Notes under the pieces: model-generated
The model's input: only the letters and a program-made list of their open reading frames with translations
Database searches by the model: none
Told to the model about the DNA's origin: nothing
Shown: piece after piece, positions 16,409-24,652 of the stretch
Position numbering within the stretch: the first letter of the stretch is position 1
How the letters are laid out: each line of letters starts with the position of its first letter
Made by a program: the position numbers and the translations under genes
Origin: CALKAL01 sp051846895
GTDB taxonomy: Bacteria > Bacillota > Bacilli > Bacillales > Alkalibacillaceae
Length of the DNA stretch: 51,919 nucleotides
NCBI GenBank assembly: GCA_051846895.1
Contig: JBPYCQ010000017.1
Span: 1 to 51,919 of the forward strand
Direction of reading: 5' to 3'

Positions 16409-17026
16409 GTGGTGCTCGAAAATAAATTAGGTATTTCTAATGCTACTGAACTTGCACGTGAGGAAGAAAAAATCAGTAAGAAAAAAGCATTGGAAATGTT
16501 TGAAACTGGCTTCTTAAATACATTGGAAGCTGGAACATATGAGGCATTATCGAAAATTCACAACTATTTGTTCGGAGATATTTATGAATTCGGTGGAAAA
16601 ATACGTGATGTAAATATTGCAAAAGGTAATTTTCGTTTCACTCCTGTGATGTTTCTTGAAGTAGCACTTCAAAATATAGAAAAAATGCCACAAGCCACTT
16701 TTGATGAAATTATTGAAAAATATGTTGAGATGAATATTGCGCACCCTTTCAGGGAGAGCAATGGAAGAAGCATGAGAATTTGGCTGGACAACATACTGAA
16801 AAGGGAATTAAAAAGGGTGATTGATTGGAGTAAAGTGGATAAAGAAGATTATCTTTTGGCAATGGAAAGAAGCCCTATTAAAGATGTTGAAATCAAAGTT
16901 CTTTTAAAAGCAGCCTTGACGGATAAAATCAATGATAGGGAAGTATATATGAAAGGAATCGATGTAAGTTATCTTTATGAAGGGTACTACGTTTATAAGA
17001 CAGAAGATCTACAAGATGAGTCGTAA
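16409..17026 (+). CDS. Fic-family protein AMP-transferase, self-inhibited (class III) type
   Basis: A 205-residue Fic protein. The active-site motif reads HPFRESNGRSMR (from H112), so the usual HPFx(D/E)GNGRxxR has Ser in place of the first Gly. The conserved His is present. The C-terminal helix carries SYLYEG (S187 to G192), matching the class III inhibition motif (S/T)xxxE(G/N), whose Glu blocks productive ATP binding. Size and layout resemble NmFic. It would AMPylate a protein target once inhibition is relieved. There is no separate antitoxin gene, consistent with class III. Start: GTG 16409 or 16412 after GGGAGGGT. The AT-rich flanks suggest an accessory insertion. Confidence 0.85.
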   Translation: MVLENKLGISNATELAREEEKISKKKALEMFETGFLNTLEAGTYEALSKIHNYLFGDIYEFGGKIRDVNIAKGNFRFTPVMFLEVALQNIEKMPQATFDEIIEKYVEMNIAHPFRESNGRSMRIWLDNILKRELKRVIDWSKVDKEDYLLAMERSPIKDVEIKVLLKAALTDKINDREVYMKGIDVSYLYEGYYVYKTEDLQDES

Positions 17027-17078
17027 GTTTTTTAGGGTAATCATCGTAATTGGTTAAATGTAGAGGAGGGTTGAATCT

Positions 17079-17111
17079 ATGAGTTTACTATATTTAAAGT
17101 TGAGCCTGTAA
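17079..17111 (+). CDS. Short leader ORF (10 residues) ahead of a methyltransferase gene
   Basis: ATG 17079 follows GAGGAGGG (17063-17070) at good spacing and encodes MSLLYLKLSL, then stop. The stop codon lies inside the left arm of a hairpin that covers the next ribosome binding site. Position and size fit a regulatory leader peptide, but there is no proof of translation. Confidence 0.45.
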   Translation: MSLLYLKLSL

Positions 17112-17133
17112 TTACAATTAAATTACAGGAGGT
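17105..17133 (+). promoter_or_regulatory. Hairpin occluding the methyltransferase ribosome binding site
   Basis: CCTGTAATT (17105-17113) pairs perfectly with AATTACAGG (17121-17129) around a seven-base loop. The right arm runs into AGGAGGT (17127-17133), the ribosome binding site of the gene at 17140. A ribosome on the leader ORF would open this stem, which would give translational control. Confidence 0.55.
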
Positions 17134-17139
17134 CTAGAT

Positions 17140-17889
17140 ATGGAATCAAAATGGGTAAAACCTTTTTATAAAAAACAATTTGAAATGTTTTCGTACTTAC
17201 ATGAGTACAGTAATCATTATGATGAGTTCGCAGAAGAAATATTGAATCAAGTAGGCAAACCTTTCACTACGGTGTTAGAGATTGGTGCAGGAAATGGAAA
17301 TCTAGCTAGAGCGCTTGCATCATATGAAAAAGAAATAACTACTGTGGAATTAGTGCCTGAGTTGGTTGAGTATGCTAAACAATATAATCATAAAAATATA
17401 ACACCTTTGTGTGGAAGTTTTTATGACATAGAAATACCGAAGTCATTTGACGTGCTTCTCTACATTGATGGGTTTGGCGTTGGGGATGATGAAGATCAAC
17501 TCTTTCTTTTGAAAAGAATTAAAAAGTGGTTAAATGAAGATGGTGTTGGCTTAATCGATATTTATAACCCACCATATTGGAAAGAAGCTGCTGGACAACA
17601 AATGTATATAGATCCTAAAGTCAAAGTGTTGCGTGAATATGGATATGATCATACAACTAACAGCATGACCGACACCTGGTGGTATGAAGATAAGCCAGAT
17701 GAAACCTATACTCAAGTGTTGGCCTGTTATGACGTAAATGAAATAAAGAATATGTGTCAAGAAGCGGGCTTGAAAGTTGTGGATATTTTTCCAGGAGGCG
17801 CTATGGACTGGGAAGAGTGGAAGTTCCATCAAAAAGTTCCAATACAAGAATGTTTATCATATCGGATTAAGGTTGTTAAAGTTTATTAA
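17140..17889 (+). CDS. Class I SAM-dependent methyltransferase
   Basis: A 249-residue protein with a Rossmann methyltransferase core: VLEIGAGNGNLARAL (motif I, about 47-61), TTVELVPELVEYA (acidic residue after strand 2), and SFDVLLYIDGFGVGDD (motif II/post region), followed by LIDIYNPPYW. The family includes small-molecule and protein methyltransferases; the substrate cannot be told. It does not look like an Erm rRNA dimethylase. Start: ATG 17140 after AGGAGGT, which lies in a hairpin, with a 10-codon leader upstream, so expression may be controlled at translation. Confidence 0.8.
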   Translation: MESKWVKPFYKKQFEMFSYLHEYSNHYDEFAEEILNQVGKPFTTVLEIGAGNGNLARALASYEKEITTVELVPELVEYAKQYNHKNITPLCGSFYDIEIPKSFDVLLYIDGFGVGDDEDQLFLLKRIKKWLNEDGVGLIDIYNPPYWKEAAGQQMYIDPKVKVLREYGYDHTTNSMTDTWWYEDKPDETYTQVLACYDVNEIKNMCQEAGLKVVDIFPGGAMDWEEWKFHQKVPIQECLSYRIKVVKVY

Positions 17890-17924
17890 CACTTATCATA
17901 CTATGCACCTTGAGTTCCTTGTGA

Positions 17925-17990
17925 AAAGCGCATGGGAGATTATTAGGATAGTTAGATTCCTAATTTGGTACGTCTTTCAAGCGCTTTTTT
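17925..17990 (+). terminator. Terminator-like structure with a nested hairpin
   Basis: AAAGCGC (17925-17931) can pair with GCGCTTT (17981-17987), followed by T. An inner hairpin ATTAGGA/TCCTAAT (17942-17948 with 17958-17964) fills the loop. Probably the end of the methyltransferase transcript. The two-level fold could also be a small structured RNA, but it matches no riboswitch I recognise. Confidence 0.55.
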
Positions 17991-18072
17991 ATTTAGTAAA
18001 GTGCTAGATTTTCTATTTATGTTAGAATCGAAGTAACCAACTTCTTTATCTACTATACTAAGGAGGCTAACT

Positions 18073-18840
18073 ATGAATATTGGATTAATTGGAGCAGGAG
18101 CGATTGCGAATTATTTGTTGAAAGAGGTTAATAACAATAAACTTGGAAATTTGCGTATCAACAGTATTTTGGTACGTGATAAGGAGAAATATGAGCAGTT
18201 AGAGTCGTCGTTCGGTGTAAAATTATTCACAAGTATTGATCAGTTTCTTGATTCAGATATTGATATAGTTGTAGAGGCTGCGAACATTGAAGCTGTAAAA
18301 GAGTTAATCCCTACTGTCGTTAAGAGAAAAGCCGTTGTACTAATTAGTATTGGTGCCTTGGCAGATGAAGTTTTATTAAAAGATTTGAGTGAATCTAAGA
18401 ACAGAATCTATTTACCTTCTGGTGGTATTGGTGGATTGGATTTATTGCAGAACGCCAATTCCTTGGGCACAGTCACGGATGTTTTATTGACGACTCGTAA
18501 ACCGGCTAGCTCACTCATTGATCAAGTGATTAATGAAGAAAAGATAGTTTTTGAAGGAAGAGCGGTAGATGCAATCAAGAAATTTCCAAAGAATATGAAT
18601 ATCTCGATCGTGCTTTCTCTTGCTGGGATTGGGAGTGAGAAGACGAGGGTGAGGCTTGTTGCTGATCCTCAAATAGATAAGAATGTGCATCATGTTGAGG
18701 TGAAAGGGGATTTTGGAGAGGCGTCATTTACAATTTCCAATAATCCACTTCCTGAGAATCCTAAGACAAGTTATATAGCTGCGATGAGTATATTAGGAAC
18801 GTTAAAAAGGTTAGAAGGTAATATATATATTGGTGGTTAA
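18073..18840 (+). CDS. L-aspartate dehydrogenase-like protein (NadX family)
   Basis: A 255-residue protein with an N-terminal NAD(P)-binding motif GLIGAGAIANYLL, DIVVEAANIEAVKE in the Rossmann half, and the conserved LPSGGIGGLDLLQNA segment of aspartate dehydrogenases. The C-terminal half carries DKNVHHVEVKGDFGEASFTISN, where family members keep an active-site His. The family oxidises L-aspartate to iminoaspartate for NAD synthesis or degrades aspartate. No nadA or nadC is adjacent, so the pathway is open. Start: ATG after AAGGAGG. Monocistronic with its own terminator. Confidence 0.8.
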   Translation: MNIGLIGAGAIANYLLKEVNNNKLGNLRINSILVRDKEKYEQLESSFGVKLFTSIDQFLDSDIDIVVEAANIEAVKELIPTVVKRKAVVLISIGALADEVLLKDLSESKNRIYLPSGGIGGLDLLQNANSLGTVTDVLLTTRKPASSLIDQVINEEKIVFEGRAVDAIKKFPKNMNISIVLSLAGIGSEKTRVRLVADPQIDKNVHHVEVKGDFGEASFTISNNPLPENPKTSYIAAMSILGTLKRLEGNIYIGG

Positions 18841-18913
18841 CTTTTGTGCAGAAAATGTTAATTGAAAAAATGTGTATGCAAGTTCAAATAAATGAATCCA
18901 GAACTATTATAAA

Positions 18914-18949
18914 AATGCCGGTCAGTATAATCTGTCTGGCATTTTTTTG
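18914..18949 (+). terminator. Intrinsic terminator after the aspartate dehydrogenase gene
   Basis: AAATGCC (18914-18920) pairs with GGCATTT (18939-18945), with inner pairing around TATAAT and a T run. Confidence 0.85.
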
Positions 18950-19101
18950 TTATCTAATCAAGTTATCTCTTAAACTGAGCTGTTAATATGGATTGAAAAA
19001 AAGTATCTAAGCATGATATAAGTATATAGGAAGTAAAGATTTCATTGCTATTTGATTGTTAGGAATAAGCTTATTCAATCCAATAAGGGAAGGTATTTAT
19101 T

Positions 19102-20055
19102 ATGAAAAATAATTTCTGGCATGATTTACCTAAGCCATTTTTTATACTAGCACCAATGGAAGATGTGACGGACGTTGTTTTTCGTCATGTTGTAAGTTCA
19201 GCAGCGCGACCGGATGTATTTTTTACGGAATTCACAAATTCAGATAGCTATTGTCATCCAGAAGGACAGCAAAGTGTACGTGGACGATTAACTTTTACAG
19301 AAGATGAACAGCCAATTGTTGCTCATATATGGGGAGACAAGCCTGAATACTTTAAGCAAATGAGTATTGGCATGGCGGAGCTAGGGTTTAGCGGGATTGA
19401 TATTAATATGGGCTGCCCTGTACCGAATGTCGCTTCTAAAGGAAAAGGTGCCGGTTTGATTCGTCACCCAGAAGTGGCAGCCGATTTAATCCAAGCAGCA
19501 AAAGCAGGAGGATTACCTGTGAGCGTTAAAACAAGAATCGGTTACACGTATGTAGATGAATGGCGTGACTGGTTAACCCACATTTTCGAGCAAGATATCG
19601 TCAATCTTTCTATTCATCTTCGGACAAGAAAAGAAATGAGTGAAGTCCCTGCCCATTGGGAGCTTATCCCAGAGATTAAGAAGCTTCGTGATGAGGTGGC
19701 GCCTAATACACTGCTTACGATCAATGGCGATATTCCTGATCGACAAAAGGGCCTGGAACTTGTAGAGAAATATGGTGTGGACGGAGTGATGATCGGTCGC
19801 GGAATCTTTAAGAATCCGTTCGCCTTTGAAAAAGAACCGAAAGAACATAGCAGTGAAGAACTACTTGACCTTTTAAGATTACACCTCGACCTTTTTGATA
19901 AATATTCAAAAATAGAGCCGCGTCAGTTCAAACCACTTCGCCGCTTTTTCAAGATATATGTCAAAGGATTTCATGGGGCGGGTGAGCTAAGAAATCAGTT
20001 GATGAATACCGAGTCAACTGATGAAGTGCGTGAGTTGTTAGATAATATAAAGTGA
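19102..20055 (+). CDS. tRNA-dihydrouridine synthase
   Basis: A 317-residue FMN-dependent Dus family protein. APMEDVTDVVFR at the start, FTEFTNSD, INMGCPVPNVASKGKGAGL with the catalytic Cys, VKTRIGY, HLRTRKE, and the phosphate-binding NGDI then GVMIGRGIFKNPF are all present. It reduces uridines in tRNA D-loops with NADPH. The shortened HLRTR motif and the overall type differ from DusB in the ribosomal cluster, so this is likely an additional Dus. Start: ATG after AAGGGAAGG. It converges on the ABC-F gene with a shared terminator. Confidence 0.88.
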   Translation: MKNNFWHDLPKPFFILAPMEDVTDVVFRHVVSSAARPDVFFTEFTNSDSYCHPEGQQSVRGRLTFTEDEQPIVAHIWGDKPEYFKQMSIGMAELGFSGIDINMGCPVPNVASKGKGAGLIRHPEVAADLIQAAKAGGLPVSVKTRIGYTYVDEWRDWLTHIFEQDIVNLSIHLRTRKEMSEVPAHWELIPEIKKLRDEVAPNTLLTINGDIPDRQKGLELVEKYGVDGVMIGRGIFKNPFAFEKEPKEHSSEELLDLLRLHLDLFDKYSKIEPRQFKPLRRFFKIYVKGFHGAGELRNQLMNTESTDEVRELLDNIK

Positions 20056-20090
20056 TTTTTATAGCAATAACTCTGTTGTGTTGAATGATT

Positions 20091-20132
20091 AATGAGTAAG
20101 AACTCCTAAAAAATTAGGAGTTCTTACTCATT
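20091..20132. terminator. Bidirectional terminator between dus and the ABC-F gene
   Basis: A 19-bp perfect stem (20091-20109 with 20114-20132) closes a four-A loop. It serves converging transcripts from both sides. Confidence 0.85.
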
Positions 20133-20153
20133 ATTGCAATTAATTAAAGCTAT

Positions 20154-21971
20154 TTATAATTCAGTTCTTAAGCGTGTAATCTTTTCATTTAGTTCTTTAA
20201 TTTGTTTTACTTTCGATTTTTCATCTTCATATAAACTTTCATCATCGTCTATAGTCATTAACTCCAAAACCTTTAGTTCTAATTGCTGAATTTCGTTCGT
20301 TAATTGTTGTTGTATTGGAGTTAGATTTACATGTTCTTCCCATTCTTGATAACTTCCGTGAAACAGTTCAGTTTCCCCATCTTTTATTGACAAGACTTGA
20401 TTGGCAATTTTTCTTAAAAGGTATGGGTCATGGGCGACGATAACAATTGAACCTGGATATTGTTCAAGAGCTTCCTCAATAATTTCTCTAGATGCAATAT
20501 CAAGGTAGTTGGTCGGTTCATCTAAAATTAATAGGTTGGCATTCGAAAAATACAATTTAACAAAAGCAACTCGACATTTTTCTCCCATGCTAATGTTTTT
20601 GATTTTTTTAAATACATCATCGCCTCGAAATAAGAAGCAAGCAAGGATTGTTCGGGCATCTGACTGCTTCATATCTGGTAGCTCTAATATTTCATCTAAA
20701 ATCGTATTTTCCGCATTTAATTGTTCTAATTCTTGAAAAAATTTTCCGATTTTTAGTTGTGGGTTATGTTTAATCACACCAGAATCAGGTTCAATTATTC
20801 CTGCCATCAAACGTAGAAGTGTTGTTTTACCACTTCCGTTGGGACCAATAACGGCAAGCCGATCTCTTTGTTGTAAGTGAAAGCTTACATCTTTTAATAT
20901 TTGCTGATCCCCAAAAGCCTTTGAAACGTTACTAAGAGCAATCATATTTCTTCCCGAAAATTCCCCGGAGACAAGTTGAGCTGAAATCGATAGTTTCTCC
21001 TTAGGCTTCTCGATAGCATTTGACTGAAATGTATCAAGTTCTCTTTCTTTCACTTTAAACTTATTAGCTTGTTTTGCGGCCTTTTTTTGAGCATATGGGT
21101 TGCGAACACTTGCTTTCGCATTCGCTTTATCATACCACTCCTTATATTGCTGAATCATTTCAATTAACTTTTTACGTTCCTGTTCTTGCTTTTCAAATTG
21201 GTTCTGGATTGTTTTTAGCTCTAAATCTTTTTGTTCTTTATAAGAAGAGTAGCCACCTTGATATTTTTTTGTTCCAGACGATGTTATTTCATAGGTTGAA
21301 GTGGCTACATGATCTATAAATTCTCGTTCATGTGAAATAAATAAAACTGAACCATCAAACTGTTTAAGCCAATTTTCAAGCCATTGGACAGTCGCAATAT
21401 CTAAATGATTTGTCGGTTCATCTAATATGATTAATTTTGGTTTTGACAGCATCAGTTTTACAAGCTTGGCTCTTGTTTTTTGTCCACCACTTAGATTAGA
21501 AAAAGGCACTGTCCATATTTCAGGAGTGAGTCCCATTTGTGTTAATAGTTTTTCGGCTTTCATCTCCCATTCATAACCATCAACCTCTAAATAACTTTGC
21601 AAAAGCTCATTATATTTCTCTGTTAACTTAGGGTCGGGTGCCTTTAGGAGTTGCTTTGAATAATAATCTAATTTATTTTTAAGTTCATAATTTAGATGGT
21701 CTGCTACTATCCAATCTTTAACAGGTAGAAGCTCGTTTTGTTCAGATTCTTGAACCATATAGCCTATCTTTTCTCTGTCTATTTTTAAAGATATACGTCC
21801 AGCATGTATAGGTGTAAGTCCTAAAATTCCTCTAATTAACGTTGTTTTTCCAACGCCATTTTCCCCAATAAGAGCAATTCGTTCATTTTCCTTTATTTCT
21901 ATAGAAATATTTTCAAATAACGTTCGTCCTCCAACTTCCATAGATAGTTGTTCGGCTTTGAGTAAATACAT
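20154..21971 (-). CDS. ABC-F family ATPase, probable antibiotic-resistance/ribosome-protection type
   Basis: A 605-residue protein with two ABC domains and no membrane segments. Domain 1: Walker A GENGVGKTT, signature LSGGQ, Walker B LIILDEPTNHLD. Domain 2: GPNGSGKTT, SMGEK, LLILDEPTNYLD. The linker (about 240-325) is charged, predicted coiled coil, with KEWYDKANAKASVRNPYAQ, similar to the antibiotic-resistance domain region of Vga/VmlR-like proteins. A C-terminal charged coil follows. Such proteins bind the ribosomal E site and push antibiotics (lincosamides, pleuromutilins, streptogramin A) off. A transcription attenuator directly upstream supports drug-inducible expression. Start: ATG 21971 after TTGGAGTG. 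Confidence 0.85.
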   Translation of the reverse strand: MYLLKAEQLSMEVGGRTLFENISIEIKENERIALIGENGVGKTTLIRGILGLTPIHAGRISLKIDREKIGYMVQESEQNELLPVKDWIVADHLNYELKNKLDYYSKQLLKAPDPKLTEKYNELLQSYLEVDGYEWEMKAEKLLTQMGLTPEIWTVPFSNLSGGQKTRAKLVKLMLSKPKLIILDEPTNHLDIATVQWLENWLKQFDGSVLFISHEREFIDHVATSTYEITSSGTKKYQGGYSSYKEQKDLELKTIQNQFEKQEQERKKLIEMIQQYKEWYDKANAKASVRNPYAQKKAAKQANKFKVKERELDTFQSNAIEKPKEKLSISAQLVSGEFSGRNMIALSNVSKAFGDQQILKDVSFHLQQRDRLAVIGPNGSGKTTLLRLMAGIIEPDSGVIKHNPQLKIGKFFQELEQLNAENTILDEILELPDMKQSDARTILACFLFRGDDVFKKIKNISMGEKCRVAFVKLYFSNANLLILDEPTNYLDIASREIIEEALEQYPGSIVIVAHDPYLLRKIANQVLSIKDGETELFHGSYQEWEEHVNLTPIQQQLTNEIQQLELKVLELMTIDDDESLYEDEKSKVKQIKELNEKITRLRTEL

Positions 21972-21993
21972 AAAATCACTCCAATAACGCCAT

Positions 21994-22186
21994 GAAAAAA
22001 AGACACAGAATCCCCCTGTGTCCGGATAAATTAAAATAATGTATAACTAATTTTATATACAACAAAAATATACACATCAAAATAGACACACGTATCCCGT
22101 TCTTTTTGCTCATGGCAAAAATTTTGCTTTTTAATTACGCAAAAAAAGAAAGGGAATTGTCCATTGTCTTATTTTGATACCTCCTC
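21994..22186 (-). promoter_or_regulatory. Transcription attenuator with a short leader ORF upstream of the ABC-F gene
   Basis: On the minus strand a ribosome binding site GAGGAGG (22186-22180) precedes a short frame: ATG at 22164 gives nine codons (spacing 15), and an AUA at 22172 (spacing 7) would give 13 codons in another frame. Just before the ABC-F gene a GACACAG/CTGTGTC hairpin (22022-22002 region) is followed by T7, a complete terminator. An upstream TGTGTC (minus strand of 22085-22090) can pair with the left arm GACACA and so form an antiterminator. This is the layout of ribosome-mediated attenuation known for vmlR- and lmo0919-type genes. Confidence 0.75.
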
Positions 22187-22342
22187 AAAATTATATAAAT
22201 TCATTATACATTAAAATTTTAAAAAGCTTAATAGTTAGGTGACTAGTAATCAATTACAAGTTCACATCAAGTTAATCTAATTTTTATATGCATCGGTATA
22301 AGTAGCTCTTTTGAAAAAAATAACATTTAAGTAAAGTTTGCG

Positions 22343-22371
22343 TTGACAAATTGACTGAAAATTAATATATT
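22343..22371 (+). promoter_or_regulatory. Consensus sigma-A promoter
   Basis: TTGACA (22343-22348), a 17-bp spacer and TATATT (22366-22371) form a near-perfect vegetative promoter 40 bp ahead of the small membrane protein gene. Confidence 0.75.
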
Positions 22372-22410
22372 TATTTAAGAGAGATGCTTTTTAGTATGGG
22401 AGGATAAATA

Positions 22411-22662
22411 ATGCTAAGTAAGGCTAGGATGTTCACTTTAAATAGTGTGTTATTCTTTTTCTTAGGTCTGTTACTACTCCTATTTATACAATATGTTAAT
22501 GAACTCGAGCTTAATCCTATATGGAATATCTCATTTGCCCTAATTGGTATATTCACCCTGTTATATATGAGTGAAAAAGCAAATTTCTTTAAAGGTTTAA
22601 GTTTGTGGCACCCACTACAATTAAGTCGTTTAACCGTATTTATTCCAATTCTCATCCTATAA
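22411..22662 (+). CDS. Small membrane protein, unknown function
   Basis: An 83-residue hydrophobic protein with two clear membrane segments (about 9-27 and 36-53) and a third weak one at the C-terminus. I do not recognise a family. Start: ATG after GGGAGG with good spacing, and a near-consensus promoter upstream, so it is probably expressed. A minus-strand frame over the same bases has no such signals. Confidence 0.6.
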   Translation: MLSKARMFTLNSVLFFFLGLLLLLFIQYVNELELNPIWNISFALIGIFTLLYMSEKANFFKGLSLWHPLQLSRLTVFIPILIL

Positions 22663-22973
22663 ATAATGAAAAGACATTTAGCTTTAGAAGATCTTTGTTT
22701 AATCTAACGGGTTTAATTTAGGGAGAGATAAATGCTAATAACATTAGAAATAACACAATAACTTTTGTGCATTTCGCCCGCCGTTTCGCATTATAAATAG
22801 CAAACTAAAACGCTCAGAAAACATTCTGAACTTTTTTTAACGTGATATTTAATATCCTTCTTCAACTCTTCTGCTGCGCTAACGGTGGCGATTGTACTTA
22901 ACAATCGCCCATTATATTTTAATTACAATAAATCACATTATGGTTTCTTAATCTTTGAATTAGACAGACTCAT
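22663..22973. other. Intergenic region with two hairpins, no gene seen
   Basis: TCAGAA/TTCTGA (22814-22829) is followed by T7 on the plus strand and looks like a terminator for the small membrane protein. A second stem GGCGATTGT/ACAATCGCC (22887-22895 with 22901-22909) has no T run on either strand. No open frame with a ribosome binding site was found. Confidence 0.6.
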
Positions 22974-23930
22974 TTAATTATCCTGCACATTAACTCTAAG
23001 TGGCTCTAAAACAGTGTATTTCCTGTCTTGTCTATATACAGGGTAGATCAATAAATATTTGGTATTTGCTTCTATACCCGTTTCAAACACAGCAAATTCA
23101 GATCCCCAGCTAAATAGTGAATTATTAGATAATTCATTTCCCTTGTCATCAATAATCTTGAAATTAAGATACTCGGTCGGAATAGTTGTTATATAATCTA
23201 ATCGCATATTTGACTCACCAATTACAATTGAATCCAACGTAAAGTAGTAATTTTCATCTTTAGTTGTACTATTTTCAACATGAACTGCTATCATTGGCAG
23301 TTGTGATACTGGTATATCAAATTGCCAGTCGCCTTCTACACCACCCATATTCTCGAAAGTAATTGGAATAGTAAATTCTTTCGGTAACTGTTCATCTGGG
23401 TATTGCACCTGGATTGCAGACTCATAATAATTATCAACCTTAATTAAATCCCCGTTAGATCCTGACCATCCTATTTTCACACCGTTATCTATATAATGAT
23501 AGAAACTATAATCGTTATCTAGGTTATTGTTCAAGCCTTCCCCTTCAGCTTTAAATGTAATTCCAATATATATCCCATCATAATATACACTTGTTATTGT
23601 TATATCAATTCCGTTGTCTGAAATGGTTTGGTTCAATTCAGTTACCAATTTTTTGTCTTCTAACTCTTTTCCCATGTCCATATGGAGAGATTCATAAATT
23701 GACCCTATATATGGAACTCCAGCCAGTACTTTTGTCATTGGAGCAAATACAAAACCTGATATTAATATTAGAGCAACCGTCATCGAAGCCATAGATACTG
23801 TCATCTTTGATTTCTTCTTGTGTTTTTTACTCTTTTTCCCTTTTTTGATTGCTGTATCGATTACTGAAAACAATTCTTCCTCAGGTACTTCAATATTATC
23901 TGTTTTTACATGAAACCATACTTTGTCCAT
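22974..23930 (-). CDS. DUF4179-type membrane anti-sigma factor
   Basis: A 318-residue protein with a short cytoplasmic N-terminus ending in a Lys-rich stretch (31-42), one membrane segment (about 45-66), and a large outer domain. MTKVLAGVPYIGSIYESL after the membrane segment is typical of DUF4179 proteins, which pair with ECF sigma factors. The outer domain is beta-rich. It overlaps the upstream sigma gene by 35 bp, so the two are translated as a pair. It likely holds the sigma factor at the membrane until an envelope signal arrives. Start: ATG after GGAAGGAGAG. Confidence 0.8.
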   Translation of the reverse strand: MDKVWFHVKTDNIEVPEEELFSVIDTAIKKGKKSKKHKKKSKMTVSMASMTVALILISGFVFAPMTKVLAGVPYIGSIYESLHMDMGKELEDKKLVTELNQTISDNGIDITITSVYYDGIYIGITFKAEGEGLNNNLDNDYSFYHYIDNGVKIGWSGSNGDLIKVDNYYESAIQVQYPDEQLPKEFTIPITFENMGGVEGDWQFDIPVSQLPMIAVHVENSTTKDENYYFTLDSIVIGESNMRLDYITTIPTEYLNFKIIDDKGNELSNNSLFSWGSEFAVFETGIEANTKYLLIYPVYRQDRKYTVLEPLRVNVQDN

Positions 23931-24450
23931 ATAGGTTCTCTCCTTCCAATATCTTTTTTAACTCAATCTTGGCACGACGTAGATAAGATTTTACAGTTCC
24001 TTCAGGTTTGTCCATCATTGTTGCGATCATATGTGTGGGTAAATCGTGATAATAAAATAAAATGATGGCTGTTTTATGTTTTTTATTCAGAATATTTAGT
24101 GCTTCAGCGAGGTCGATGCTCTGATGAATTTCGTTTACATTGTCGTCCTGCAAAATGTCTAAAGACTCATAATCAATAAAAGATAACTTTTTATTCTTTT
24201 TCAATATCCGATAAGCGGTTCGGATCAATATTTTAACAATCCAAGTACTAAAATATTGTGGGTTTTTTAAACTGTGAATGGATTTATAAGCTTTATAGAC
24301 TGTTTCTTGCACAACATCTAAAGCATCTTCTTTATTGCCTACATATAAAAATGCAGTTCTATAAAGTTTACTGCTCTCTTGTTTTATTAATAGTTCAAAT
24401 GCTTTTTCATTGCCTTTTATAGCTTTTTTAACAAGATTTATATTTTCCAT
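23896..24450 (-). CDS. ECF RNA polymerase sigma factor (SigV/SigW-like)
   Basis: A 184-residue sigma-70 family protein. Region 2: LYRTAFLYVGNKEDALDVVQETVYKAYKSIHSL, with the core-binding and -10-reading segment. Region 4: LNKKHKTAIILFYYHDLPTHMIATMMDKPEGTVKSYLRRAK. Start: ATG 24450, eight bases after AGGAG; longer starts lack a ribosome binding site. Its gene overlaps the DUF4179 gene, its presumed anti-sigma. I could not identify a confident autoregulated ECF promoter upstream. Confidence 0.85.
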   Translation of the reverse strand: MENINLVKKAIKGNEKAFELLIKQESSKLYRTAFLYVGNKEDALDVVQETVYKAYKSIHSLKNPQYFSTWIVKILIRTAYRILKKNKKLSFIDYESLDILQDDNVNEIHQSIDLAEALNILNKKHKTAIILFYYHDLPTHMIATMMDKPEGTVKSYLRRAKIELKKILEGENLYGQSMVSCKNR

Positions 24451-24559
24451 ATTTTTATCTCCTTTCATATTATTAGAGCAGAACAATTTAGGAAAAGTTT
24501 AAAAAAACATATTTTATTCAATATATTTTGTGTTTCCTATATTTTGCTTTGTAGCAAAT

Positions 24560-24597
24560 GAAAAAGGTGCAGTTTCTTGCTTATAGAAACGCACCTT
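24560..24597 (-). terminator. Intrinsic terminator of the Phd-Uma2 gene
   Basis: On the minus strand AAGGTGC-GTTTCT pairs with AGAAAC-(T)-GCACCTT (one bulged base), followed by a T run. It lies about 55 bp past the stop codon. Confidence 0.8.
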
Positions 24598-24652
24598 AAT
24601 TATCAAGACTTATTTATTGTTTACTTTTACTTTTTCGTAAAAGAAATTGCGA

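Noticed and set aside
17140..17889. Erm-type rRNA methyltransferase
   Set aside because: The leader layout suggests it, but the protein lacks the Erm-type NIPY/NLPY motif and is a general class I methyltransferase.
22371..22655. Minus-strand ORF of 94 residues
   Set aside because: It overlaps the plus-strand small membrane protein gene, which has a strong ribosome binding site and promoter; the minus frame has neither.
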